Origin: Dyadobacter sp.
Lineage (GTDB): Bacteria > Bacteroidota > Bacteroidia > Cytophagales > Spirosomataceae
Length of the DNA: 64,000 nt
Assembly (NCBI RefSeq): GCF_017744695.1
Contig: NZ_JAGIAS010000001.1
Coordinates: forward strand, 1,765,013 to 1,829,012
Reading direction: 5' to 3'
Under the pieces are notes generated by a model that saw only the letters and a program-made list of their open reading frames with translations, was not told where the DNA came from and did no database searches. Shown here one piece after another: positions 17,311 to 25,409 of this stretch (the first letter of the stretch is position 1; each line of letters starts with the position of its first letter). A program made the translations under genes and the position numbers.

Positions 17311-17922
17311 TTACTTAACGTACAGCTCGAGCATCTTCTTGCCTTCGATCGAGGCCGTCAGCTTGTCGCCGATCTGCACCGGGCCGACGCCTTTGGGTGT
17401 ACCCGTGAAAATGAGGTCGCCCGTTTTAAGCATGAAATATTTAGAAACGAATGAGATGAGGTAGTTGATCCGATAGATCATCATCGACGAGTTGCCGTTC
17501 TGCCGTGTCTCGCCGTTTACATCCAGACTGAAATTGATGTCCTGAATGTCCGCAAAATCCGAAACCGGCACAAAGTCCGACACCGGTGCCGAGCCGTTGA
17601 ATGCTTTGGCGAGCTCCCAAGGCAGCCCTTTCGCTTTCAGCTCGGATTGCAGGTCACGGGCCGTAAAGTCCACGCCGATTCCGATTTCACTGTAATATTT
17701 ATGGGCAAATTTCTCTTCTATGTTCTTCCCTGCCCGGTTGACTTTCACCACCAGCTCAACTTCATAATGTACATCTTTTGAAAATTCGGGATAATAAAAA
17801 TCCTCTCCGGGACGAAGCTGTGCGGTTTCAGGTTTCAGAAATATAACCGGGGAATCGGGAGTCTGGTTGTTGAGTTCGGCGATATGCTCTGCGTAATTCC
17901 GGCCTACACAAATAATTTTCAT
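17311..17922 (-). CDS. Fumarylacetoacetate hydrolase family protein (FAHD1-like)
   Basis: A 203-residue single-domain FAH-fold enzyme starting with the family opening MKIICVGRNYAEH. Metal-binding residues are seen in YEVEL (E-x-E) and in the VGVDFTARD-like segment (here IGVDFTARD). The end has the signature DLIFTGTPKGVGP. Family members hydrolyse or decarboxylate acylpyruvates or oxaloacetate; the substrate here is not known. It is first in the minus-strand run to M23 and bcp (53 bp to M23). Confidence 0.9.
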   Translation of the reverse strand: MKIICVGRNYAEHIAELNNQTPDSPVIFLKPETAQLRPGEDFYYPEFSKDVHYEVELVVKVNRAGKNIEEKFAHKYYSEIGIGVDFTARDLQSELKAKGLPWELAKAFNGSAPVSDFVPVSDFADIQDINFSLDVNGETRQNGNSSMMIYRINYLISFVSKYFMLKTGDLIFTGTPKGVGPVQIGDKLTASIEGKKMLELYVK

Positions 17923-18059
17923 CAGGGGTCAAATGCTAATTTAAAAGGAATGAACGTCAGGGACAAAGCTACTTACAAAGCGGGGGCCTCACAATATTTG
18001 TTACAATTTTTCAGACCTAATGCAGTTAAAATAGTAAACACATTAATATGCAGTTAGCG

Positions 18060-18129
18060 CCGACGTCACGTCGGGGCACGCTATTAACCAGCGTCCCGCT
18101 GGCGAAGCAGATCGTAAGGCGTCCCGCCT
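18060..18129. repeat. Cluster of three short palindromes
   Basis: Three inverted repeats stand in a row in the spacer between the FAH gene and the NlpC/P60 gene: CCGACGT-c-ACGTCGG (18060-18074), CCAGCG-tcc-CGCTGG (18088-18102) and AGGCG-tcc-CGCCT (18117-18129). They share a GTCCC or GTCAC centre but have different arms, as in REP-like intergenic elements. Confidence 0.6.
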
Positions 18130-18188
18130 GCGCAAAACCGATTTTTACATTATTTTTGAAAAAGTAATCAGGCCAATTTCGCTTACGC

Positions 18189-18845
18189 ATGAAGAAGTAC
18201 CTTTCCCAATCCCTTTCCTGCACGATTTTCATCTTCCTGATCACCACATTGCTTTCCTGCGAAGTATTCCGGACAACGCCCGAAAGAAATGCATCATCGC
18301 GCACGGCGTCGCGAGGCCGCACTGCACCTTCCCGCAGACCGTCTGACCGCAGACCGCCCGCACGGAAACCGGTAGCAAAAGCGCCAGTCAAAAAACCGGC
18401 ACCCGCGCGCAACACCACCCCGACATACGCGCGGCCCGGCGATGCGAATACTGAGAATATCCCGCAAGTGGTGCAAATCGCCCGGACTTACACCGGTACG
18501 CCTTACCGCTCCGGCGGCAACGACAAACAAGGTATCGATTGCTCCGGCCTCATTTGTCAGGTTTATTCCGAAATGGGCGTAAAAGTCCCCCGCATTTCAT
18601 GGCAGCAATCGGAATTCGGACAGGAAGTGGGCAGTGTGGAAGAAATTAAAGCAGGCGACTGGCTATTTTTCGTCCCGGAGGCCGGCAAGGAAGGTTATGT
18701 TTCGCATGCGGGTATCGTCACGGACGTTCGCGGGCGCGACGAAATCATCTTCATTCACGCGTCCACATCCCGCGGCGTGCGTGAAGACAACCTCTTTTCG
18801 ACCTATTTCAAAGGGCGTTTCGTGAAGGCCATGCGTCCCTTCTGA
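18189..18845 (+). CDS. NlpC/P60 family lipoprotein (cell-wall peptidase)
   Basis: A 218-residue lipoprotein. The signal ends at lipobox Cys24 (L-L-S-C). A long linker rich in Arg, Pro, Ala and Ser (about 30-85) could span the peptidoglycan. The NlpC/P60 domain (about 92-218) has the catalytic triad C118 in D-C-S-G, H173 in S-H-A-G and H190. Such enzymes cut D-glutamyl-diaminopimelate bonds in cell-wall peptides. It faces away from the FAH gene, and the palindrome cluster lies upstream. Confidence 0.92.
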   Translation: MKKYLSQSLSCTIFIFLITTLLSCEVFRTTPERNASSRTASRGRTAPSRRPSDRRPPARKPVAKAPVKKPAPARNTTPTYARPGDANTENIPQVVQIARTYTGTPYRSGGNDKQGIDCSGLICQVYSEMGVKVPRISWQQSEFGQEVGSVEEIKAGDWLFFVPEAGKEGYVSHAGIVTDVRGRDEIIFIHASTSRGVREDNLFSTYFKGRFVKAMRPF

Positions 18846-18964
18846 GTGTAACGAACGTTCACGAAATTTGCCTCACTAAAATAAACAACTATCATAGGGG
18901 TAGCACGGAATCTGGTTGTCCTTTTCGAAATTTGCAGTCGTAACTCCATTTTCCTCTCCGCCAT

Positions 18965-20182
18965 ATGCAAGACACCGCAGCCCCGCCGCCATCAACCGGC
19001 GCCCGGACATTGACCATGCAGGCCAGTCCGGGCATCCCCGTTTACATTTTCGCCACCGTTTTCGCATCTTTTTGCGTAATTACCGGGCTCATCTGGGATA
19101 TTTGCTGGCATATGAGCATTGGTCGTGACGGACTTTTGTCGCCGCCGCATCTGGTTATTTATCTGGGTGCCGTGGTAGCAGGTTTGTTTTCGGGTTATGA
19201 GATTTTGAGAAAGACATTCTGGGGAAATGACCTCGAAAAAGCAGCGAGCGTCAAAATCTGGGGCTTTTTTTACAGCTCACTCGGCTCCCTGTTCTGTGTC
19301 TGGGGCGCATTATCAATGCTTACCTCCGCCCCATTCGACGATTGGTGGCATAATACCTATGGGCTGGACGTGACCATCCTATCTCCTCCGCATACCGTAT
19401 TGATCCTGGGCATTATCGGCATTCAGTTTGGGGCGATGATCAGCGTCATTGCCGTGAAAAACCAGATGAAACTTTCCAGTTTTGAAAGAGATAAGGCCAA
19501 GGCATTGGACAGGATACTATTCTGGCTGTTTGCCCTTTCAGCAGGATTTCTCCTGACCATCTGGTTTACATTAATATCCGAAGAACTGGGCAGAATGCGC
19601 ACACATCGGTCCAGCTTTTACATATTTGCCGGCGCCGCGTTTCCGCTTCTACTAGTGGCGGTCGGTAGGGCCGTTTCGCATAAATGGGCCGTTACTGCCG
19701 TGGCTGGTGTTTACACAGCCCTCATGCTGGGTACGCTGTGGATTATTCCGCTCTTCCCTGCCGAGCCGAAACTCGGACCGATCCTGAACCACATTACCCA
19801 TTACCAGGGTTTTCATTTCCCGCTTTTACTGATTGCTCCGGCTATTGCGATCGACATACTCCGTTACCGTTTTGCGCATTGGAACGAATGGAAGCTCACG
19901 GTGCTGCTGGGCGTCGCATTCCTGGCCGTATTTTTTGTAGTCCAATGGTTTTTCGGCGGGTTTCTGATGGAATCACCGTATGCCCGCAACTGGTTCTTTG
20001 GAAGTCAGTACTGGTATTTCGGGAATGACCCCAACTGGCAATACCGCTACAAATTCGGCCCCTGGATGGTAGAGGGCACGTCGCAGATGCTCAAAGGGCT
20101 GGGCGTCGCATTGGTTTTAACATTAATCTCGACCCGCATCGGACTGGCGTGGGGTAACTGGATGCACCGGATTCAACGATGA
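18965..20182 (+). CDS. Polytopic membrane protein with duplicated D-x-W-H...SPPH motif
   Basis: A 405-residue integral membrane protein with about nine to ten hydrophobic segments. I do not recognise a named family. An internal duplication stands out: D45, W48, H49, G53, D55, S59-P-P-H62 is repeated as D126, W128, H129, G133, D135, S140-P-P-H143, in both cases followed by V-x-x-L-G inside a membrane segment. Paired histidines and aspartates in a membrane suggest metal or cofactor binding (inference). An alternative start is ATG 19016. Its stop overlaps the start of the next gene by 4 bp (ATGA), showing translational coupling to an exported histidine-motif protein. Confidence 0.7.
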   Translation: MQDTAAPPPSTGARTLTMQASPGIPVYIFATVFASFCVITGLIWDICWHMSIGRDGLLSPPHLVIYLGAVVAGLFSGYEILRKTFWGNDLEKAASVKIWGFFYSSLGSLFCVWGALSMLTSAPFDDWWHNTYGLDVTILSPPHTVLILGIIGIQFGAMISVIAVKNQMKLSSFERDKAKALDRILFWLFALSAGFLLTIWFTLISEELGRMRTHRSSFYIFAGAAFPLLLVAVGRAVSHKWAVTAVAGVYTALMLGTLWIIPLFPAEPKLGPILNHITHYQGFHFPLLLIAPAIAIDILRYRFAHWNEWKLTVLLGVAFLAVFFVVQWFFGGFLMESPYARNWFFGSQYWYFGNDPNWQYRYKFGPWMVEGTSQMLKGLGVALVLTLISTRIGLAWGNWMHRIQR

Positions 20183-21831
20183 AAAAATATCTGTATCTCT
20201 TTCTCCTATTGCTGTCTGGCATAGCCTCGTATGCGCACGTGGGAAGCGCGGGCGTACAAATGCAGGCGCAAGCCGGCGCGTATAAAGTGCTTGTGAGCGT
20301 AACCCCGCCGGATGTCATCCCGGGCACAGCCCAGGTTACGGTTTTTATTGAATATGGCGAGGCGCGCAAAGTGTCTGTGCGGCCGATTTACTTTTATTCC
20401 GGCGATAAGGGCGCGCCTACCGCCGACCCGCTAACACCGGTTCCCGGACAAAAAGGCCAGTTCCAGGGATCAGTTTGGCTCATGGAGCCTGGCTCGTCCA
20501 GTGCGCAGATCAGCATTGAAGGCATCCAGGGCGACGCGGAGTTAATTATCCCCATTGTAGCCGTTTCAACCGCCGAGCGCGATATGCCGAAAGGACTTGG
20601 CATCGGCCTCGGCATTTTCGGGTTGCTGCTTTTCCTGCTGATGATCACGACCATCGGTGCGAGCGTGAGCGACGGTCTTTTAAAACCGGGCCAAAGCCTT
20701 ACGCCGGCCCAAAAACGGAAGAGATGGATCAATATGGGCATTGCCACGGCGGTATGCTCGTTGATTTTGTATGGCGGGAGTAGCTGGTGGGATAGCTGGG
20801 CTTCAGAGTATAAACAATGGCTATACAAGCCATTGGCTGCAAAAACGGCCATCATCGAAGCCGATTCGCAACGTGTGTTTCAATTGAAAATCGACACCAT
20901 CCACTGGGACCACCGGAAGAAAAGGAGCATGCTCAGCACCCTGATCCCCGATCATGGAAAGATCATGCACACGTTCCTCGTGCGTATGCCGGGACTCGAT
21001 GCGTTTGCACACGTCCATCCGGAGCGCAAGGATAGCCTGACATTTGAAGCGGCATTACCGGATTTACCTGCGGGCAAGTACCTGGTCTACTCGGATATTG
21101 TCCAATACTCCGGGTTTGCGGAAACGATTGTCGATACCTTGGTTATCCAGGCTAAGTCTGTCAAAAACACCTCTCAGACAATATCCGAGGACGATACCTA
21201 TATCATGACGGATCCGCTCGATACACCGGGCAAGGTGCCGATGGGCGAAAACGTGGTCATTTGCGGGAAACCAGGTACCAAAACCGTTTTCAAAGACGGC
21301 TCCTACGCCATTTGGGAAGGTAAGCCCGACAAGGCACTCGAAGCAGGGAAACCGTATCAGCTGAATTTTGAAATATACAATCCGGACAACAGCCCGTGTT
21401 TTCCCGAACCCTATCTGGGCATGCTAGGCCATGCGGTCATCATGCGTTCCGACGGCTCGGTTTACATCCACCTGCACCCGAGCGGCTCGTACTCAATGGC
21501 CGCCGAGCAGTCGTTTGAAAATCGTATCTCGGATACTGCCCATGTAGCCAAATGGCCCAAACCGGACGTTTTCCGTGACAGCATCGACAGGCATTTAGCC
21601 CATCTCAAAGCCATGCCGACCATTGACCGGGAGCTATTTCTCATGAAGGAAATGGGCATGTACAATGCCACCGAAGGCGGTATGACCGGCATGGAACACG
21701 GCACACGCATATCATTTCCCTATGCTTTCCCGAAAGGGGGACAGTACCGGATTTTCCTTCAAATCAAACGAAACGAAAAAGTTCTGACGGGCGCCTTCGA
21801 TGTCAAAGTCGACGATCCCGTCACCTTATAG
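20179..21831 (+). CDS. Exported, membrane-anchored protein with predicted N-terminal histidine (putative metal handling)
   Basis: A 550-residue protein with a signal peptide ending S-Y-A, so the predicted mature protein starts with H20 (H-V-G-S-A-G). An N-terminal histidine is the copper ligand in CopC and in copper-brace proteins. Two membrane segments lie at about 137-160 and 185-205. The C-terminal half is soluble, with the motifs AHVHPERKD, MLGHAVIMRSDG and IHLHPSG, a methionine/histidine stretch MGMYN...MTGMEHG and a closing YtkA-like strand pattern (YRIFLQIKR...GAFDVKV). A copper or other metal role is inferred. It is coupled by ATGA to the membrane protein before it. Confidence 0.65.
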   Translation: MKKYLYLFLLLLSGIASYAHVGSAGVQMQAQAGAYKVLVSVTPPDVIPGTAQVTVFIEYGEARKVSVRPIYFYSGDKGAPTADPLTPVPGQKGQFQGSVWLMEPGSSSAQISIEGIQGDAELIIPIVAVSTAERDMPKGLGIGLGIFGLLLFLLMITTIGASVSDGLLKPGQSLTPAQKRKRWINMGIATAVCSLILYGGSSWWDSWASEYKQWLYKPLAAKTAIIEADSQRVFQLKIDTIHWDHRKKRSMLSTLIPDHGKIMHTFLVRMPGLDAFAHVHPERKDSLTFEAALPDLPAGKYLVYSDIVQYSGFAETIVDTLVIQAKSVKNTSQTISEDDTYIMTDPLDTPGKVPMGENVVICGKPGTKTVFKDGSYAIWEGKPDKALEAGKPYQLNFEIYNPDNSPCFPEPYLGMLGHAVIMRSDGSVYIHLHPSGSYSMAAEQSFENRISDTAHVAKWPKPDVFRDSIDRHLAHLKAMPTIDRELFLMKEMGMYNATEGGMTGMEHGTRISFPYAFPKGGQYRIFLQIKRNEKVLTGAFDVKVDDPVTL

Positions 21832-21842
21832 TAATCCAATAT

Positions 21843-22499
21843 TTAAAAGAGTGCTGCGATCTTTCCGTATGAGAGATCGCTGTAATCGTTTATATACAGG
21901 TTGCACGGCGGCAATTCCTCGCGGGTATGCGAGCTTAATACGCCTACCACACGCATACCTGCATTAAGCGCCGCCGAAACACCCGAGAACGAATCCTCAA
22001 ATACAACGCATTGCTCCGGCTCCACGCCCAGGTTTTTCGCCGAAGTAAGGTAAACTTCCGGATCGGGCTTATGCTTTTTCACGTCCTCGCTGGCCAGAAT
22101 GGATCCGAGCATTTCCTGAATGGGCACTTTGCTTACGATCAGATCCAGGTTGGCCCGCGGGGCAGAGGTACCCACGCCCAATACAGCTCCATTCGCTTTC
22201 AAATCATGCATAAATTCGACGATACCCTTGATCGGTTCCACGTAAGGGGCGTACAATTCACGAAATAGGCCTTCCTTTTCCTCTTCCATTTGCAACAACT
22301 CTTCGCCTTCCACTACGCGCTGTAAAAAATGGCTTAAAATGTAGCTATTGCTTTTGCCATACATATGTTGGGCAAATTCCTCTTCGGTAGGCGAAAGGTT
22401 TCGTTTTGAAAAAAATTCGCGGAATGCGCGGGAGTGATAAGGGTTGGTATGGACAATCACACCGTCCATATCAAAAATGACTGCTAATTTCTCTTTCAT
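21843..22499 (-). CDS. HAD superfamily phosphatase (beta-phosphoglucomutase-like)
   Basis: A 218-residue cytoplasmic hydrolase. It has the DxD nucleophile pair (D10, D12 in F-D-M-D-G-V), a helical cap at about residues 17-90, the motif II threonine/serine in G-V-G-T-S, the motif III lysine in K-H-K-P-D-P and the acidic motif FEDSFSG. This is the layout of the subgroup that acts on sugar phosphates or as a mutase; the exact substrate cannot be read from sequence. It converges on the preceding operon with an 11-bp gap. Confidence 0.9.
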   Translation of the reverse strand: MKEKLAVIFDMDGVIVHTNPYHSRAFREFFSKRNLSPTEEEFAQHMYGKSNSYILSHFLQRVVEGEELLQMEEEKEGLFRELYAPYVEPIKGIVEFMHDLKANGAVLGVGTSAPRANLDLIVSKVPIQEMLGSILASEDVKKHKPDPEVYLTSAKNLGVEPEQCVVFEDSFSGVSAALNAGMRVVGVLSSHTREELPPCNLYINDYSDLSYGKIAALF

Positions 22500-22746
22500 C
22501 CCGCAAAGTTAACCATCCGCAATCCTTCCAGAAAATGAATTTCCGAACTAAAAAGTGGTACGGCAATTGAAATAGTTTGACAACTTTAATCCAAACTTTT
22601 TACAAGCAACTGACCTTTTTATGGAGCATTCTATTAAATTTACCCGCAACGCCCCACACTACTTGTTCAAAACTTCCCTAATTTCAACAGCATACTAAAA
22701 GCTCTCCGTTTTACCCGACCCAATATCCGATCAATTAATTGCCTAT

Positions 22747-23199
22747 ATGAATGAATTAGAACGAGCTGGCAATGGAGTCGACGGTCATGCACTTTCGAAG
22801 CCAAAAACGCTCACTTCCCTTGAAGTGTATGATCAATACGGCGCCATGGCATATGGCATTATATTACAAATCCTGCCGCAGGTACACCTGGCCCAGGAAG
22901 TCCTGGTGAGCGTATTTTCCTCTCCGCAATTGCAGTCTTGTAACAGTTATCCCTTTACCTTTGCCGCTTGCGTGATCAAGCTTGCGCGGGCCAAAGCGGT
23001 GGAAGCCAAACGCAAACTGACCGCCCTGGCACCTTCAGGAATTGAATATGCACAGGGAGATGCCTCTCCGCAAAGCATTTTCGATCTCGCATTCAGGCAA
23101 GGTTACACGCCGGACGAAGTCGCAGGCAAACTGAACATATCTAAGAAAGAAGTACTTCGCTCTTTTCACGAGTTTTTCAAATCATATCGCAACGCATAA
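22747..23199 (+). CDS. Degenerate sigma-70-like regulator
   Basis: A 150-residue protein that keeps the outline of an ECF sigma factor. A region 2-like part at about 24-60 has YDQYGAMAYGII...AQEVLVSVF, where usual sigmas have D-A-E-D-V-x-Q-x-V-F. A helix-turn-helix like region 4 lies near the C terminus (G-Y-T-P-D-E-V-A-G-K-L-N-I-S). The acidic residues that normally contact RNA polymerase and the -10 element are weak, so it may be a divergent sigma or a non-sigma regulator. The next gene, 12 bp on, encodes an anti-sigma-like membrane protein. Confidence 0.65.
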   Translation: MNELERAGNGVDGHALSKPKTLTSLEVYDQYGAMAYGIILQILPQVHLAQEVLVSVFSSPQLQSCNSYPFTFAACVIKLARAKAVEAKRKLTALAPSGIEYAQGDASPQSIFDLAFRQGYTPDEVAGKLNISKKEVLRSFHEFFKSYRNA

Positions 23200-23211
23200 C
23201 CTTTACACCCA

Positions 23212-23667
23212 TTGAGCAAACAGGAATTTATCGAGAGCGGTATTCTCGAATCACATTTAATGGGACTCGCCAACGAGGAAGAGCAAGCGCAGGTCGCGAA
23301 AATGATGCAGGCTGACAGCGAAATGGCCGAATACGTAAATGATCTCGAATACGACATTAAACGCTACTTCGCGGAAGGATCTGTACCTCCACCCGAAGCC
23401 GTCAGGGAAATTATATTGCTGAGAAGCATCCGTGAGAAAAAAGGCCGCAGCGGCAGCGAAGAGCCGGTCGATGCGAAACAATACCTTGACGTGGAGGTCA
23501 ACGACACGCACATGAAAGTGCATAAACTGTGGCGTCCCGCATTCATCGCCGTTTTCATTCTGTCGAAAATCTTCCTGATCGCCGGTTTGTACTTCTATTT
23601 CAAATCGGTTGCACAGCAAGAGGAGATCGAAAAGATCAAAACTGAAACACAAGTGAATAAGCAATAA
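23212..23667 (+). CDS. Membrane anti-sigma-like protein (TTG start)
   Basis: A 151-residue protein whose N-terminal part (E-S-G-I-L-E-S-H-L-M-G-L-A-N-E-E-E and following acidic helices) resembles the putative anti-sigma domain of RskA-type proteins. One membrane segment is at about 106-126, followed by a short charged tail. The start is TTG at 23212, 12 bp after the sigma-like gene, which suggests one transcript and a sigma/anti-sigma relation (inference). A terminator follows. Confidence 0.65.
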   Translation: MSKQEFIESGILESHLMGLANEEEQAQVAKMMQADSEMAEYVNDLEYDIKRYFAEGSVPPPEAVREIILLRSIREKKGRSGSEEPVDAKQYLDVEVNDTHMKVHKLWRPAFIAVFILSKIFLIAGLYFYFKSVAQQEEIEKIKTETQVNKQ

Positions 23668-23689
23668 CGATATTGACCTGTACACACGA

Positions 23690-23724
23690 AAGCCGGCGGA
23701 CCTAGTGATCCGACCGGCTTTTTT
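23690..23724 (+). terminator. Terminator after the sigma-like/anti-sigma-like pair
   Basis: The arms 23690-23696 and 23714-23720 (AAGCCGG/CCGGCTT), with an inner GGA/TCC pairing, are followed by six T residues counted from 23719. It sits before the convergent dps gene. Confidence 0.8.
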
Positions 23725-23741
23725 ATATTCATTACAAAACC

Positions 23742-24212
23742 CTATTTCAAAAATGCGCGCAGCATCCAGGCCATTTTCTCATGCTCTCTGAGCAGGCCCG
23801 TCACGTAATCGCTTGATCCCAGGTCTTTGTAAGTATCGGCAAATTCGGTCACCAGTGGGCGCAGGAGACGAATGATCGTTTCATGGTCGTCCAGCAAATT
23901 CTGCAGCTGGGTTTTCGGTTCGGTGGTATATTCCGGTTCGAGCAGGTCGGTCAGTTTGAGAATATCCGCCAGGCGCGCTTCGGAATAGTGCCCGATCGCA
24001 CGGATACGCTCAGCGATATCGTCCAGGATTACTTGCAGCTGCTCGTATTGTCCTTCAAACAGCTTGTGTAGTTCGAAGAAATTCATCCCCCCGATGTTCC
24101 AGTGGTAATTGCGTGTTTTGGTATAAAGCACAAACTCGTTGGCGAGCAACTTGTTCAACTGATAGGCAACGGCCTGGCTATGCTCGTCAGATATTCCGAT
24201 GTTGGTTTTCAT
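23742..24212 (-). CDS. dps: Dps family ferritin-like DNA-protecting protein
   Basis: A 156-residue protein of the Dps/ferritin fold. Ferroxidase-site residues are in place: H37 (Y-H-W), H49 (E-L-H), and D64 and E68 in DDIAERI. Dps dodecamers oxidise and store iron with peroxide and shield DNA during starvation or oxidative stress. The short N terminus has few lysines, so DNA binding may be weak. The gene is monocistronic, divergent from the coiled-coil gene with 205 bp between. Confidence 0.92.
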   Translation of the reverse strand: MKTNIGISDEHSQAVAYQLNKLLANEFVLYTKTRNYHWNIGGMNFFELHKLFEGQYEQLQVILDDIAERIRAIGHYSEARLADILKLTDLLEPEYTTEPKTQLQNLLDDHETIIRLLRPLVTEFADTYKDLGSSDYVTGLLREHEKMAWMLRAFLK

Positions 24213-24395
24213 GCGTCTTTATAGTTGATATTGTTAATTGTGTTGATTCATAAAAGTAACCAAAGCTAGTCAGTAAAAAGTTGCCCTGCAATGTCAAAAA
24301 AAGCGATTTTAATCACTTTTTTCACCGCTTGAAAATTGCTGTTCGATATATCGTTACCAATCCACCCGTCTTCCGTATAGGTAGGAAAGAATTGT

Positions 24396-24403
24396 TATAT
24401 TTG
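24396..24403 (+). promoter_or_regulatory. Possible -7 promoter box
   Basis: TATATTTG matches the Bacteroidota TAnnTTTG consensus 14 bp before the ATG at 24418. No clear -33 TTTG is seen at 19 bp, and the leader would be very short. Confidence 0.3.
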
Positions 24404-24417
24404 TTAACCTATCTTTT

Positions 24418-24858
24418 ATGAAAGACAGCGAAAGAATCAGTAACCTCGAAGAAATGACGGCAGATATCTATCTTATCCTCGACAGAATTGACAATGATCT
24501 CAAAAAGATACGGTTGCTCGACATTAACATGGCAAACGACATCCGATCCGTTGCTTCCTTGGCCGCTCGGACGAAGCGTCAACAGCAAATCTATGAGATG
24601 AAACACGCCAAGTTGCATAGAACGCTTCTTGACGTGTTTACAATCGCGCGAAAAAACGCTATCAATATTGAGAACTATGCGAGAAACACGCTCGGGAAGG
24701 ACGATCTTTCACTATTGTACGAATACATGATGAGAAAGTTCGATCTGGCGAAGGAACATACTGATCGGCTGGAAGCTGCATTAGCGAAACACAGAGGCAA
24801 AACCAAAAGGCTTGACGACAGTATCGAGGCTATCAAAAGAAAATTAGACAACCTATAA
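24418..24858 (+). CDS. Cytoplasmic helical (coiled-coil) protein of unknown function
   Basis: A 146-residue protein predicted from its residue pattern to be almost all helix, with heptad-like stretches at about 1-60 and 110-146 and many Lys, Arg, Glu and Asp. It has no signal or membrane segment and no family I recognise. It lies 20 bp before ispF on the same strand and is probably co-transcribed with it. The pairing gives no clear functional clue. Confidence 0.6.
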   Translation: MKDSERISNLEEMTADIYLILDRIDNDLKKIRLLDINMANDIRSVASLAARTKRQQQIYEMKHAKLHRTLLDVFTIARKNAINIENYARNTLGKDDLSLLYEYMMRKFDLAKEHTDRLEAALAKHRGKTKRLDDSIEAIKRKLDNL

Positions 24859-24878
24859 CACCCCCGAGTACCATTATT

Positions 24879-25373
24879 ATGTTCCCATTCCGCGTAGGCC
24901 AGGGCTACGATGTTCACCAGTTAGTAGAAGGCCGGCCTTTTTGGCTCGGCGGCATTTTAATCCCCCACACACACGGTGCCAAAGGGCACTCCGATGCCGA
25001 TGTAGTGTGCCACGTCATGTGCGACGCACTCCTGGGCGCGGCCAATCTTCGCAATATAGGCTATCATTTTTCCGACAAAGACCCGCAATGGAAAGGGGTG
25101 GACAGTAAAATACTGCTCGCCAAAGTGCTTGAAATGATTCGTGAAAAGGGTTACGAGGTCGGGAATGTAGATGTGACCATTGTATTGCAGAATCCGAAGC
25201 TCAACCCGCACATTCCGGCCATGAAAACCTGCCTGGCCGAAGTTACCGGCATCTTAGAAGAAAATATTTCAATCAAAGCGACCACTTCCGAGCATTTGGG
25301 ATTCGTGGGAAGGGAAGAAGGCATTGCCGCGCATTGTGTCGCATTGATCTATAAACCCGGCATGGTCGGGTAA
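24879..25373 (+). CDS. ispF: 2-C-methyl-D-erythritol 2,4-cyclodiphosphate synthase
   Basis: A 164-residue trimeric zinc enzyme of the MEP isoprenoid pathway that closes the cyclodiphosphate ring and releases CMP. Metal ligands D11 and H13 (G-Y-D-V-H) and H45 are present, as are NVDVTIV and KATTSEHLGFVGR. One oddity: at the conserved G-D-I-G turn (Asp56 in the E. coli enzyme, which contacts substrate) this protein has R-N-I-G, so Asn59 replaces Asp. The rest of the family pattern is intact and the enzyme is probably functional. Confidence 0.95.
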   Translation: MFPFRVGQGYDVHQLVEGRPFWLGGILIPHTHGAKGHSDADVVCHVMCDALLGAANLRNIGYHFSDKDPQWKGVDSKILLAKVLEMIREKGYEVGNVDVTIVLQNPKLNPHIPAMKTCLAEVTGILEENISIKATTSEHLGFVGREEGIAAHCVALIYKPGMVG

Positions 25374-25409
25374 TGCTTAATCAACGATCCTGTTAAATGA
25401 TAGATTTGC

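Noticed and set aside
22621-22698. 25-codon open frame before the sigma-like gene
   Set aside because: No hydrophobic segment, motif or terminator association; likely leader DNA.
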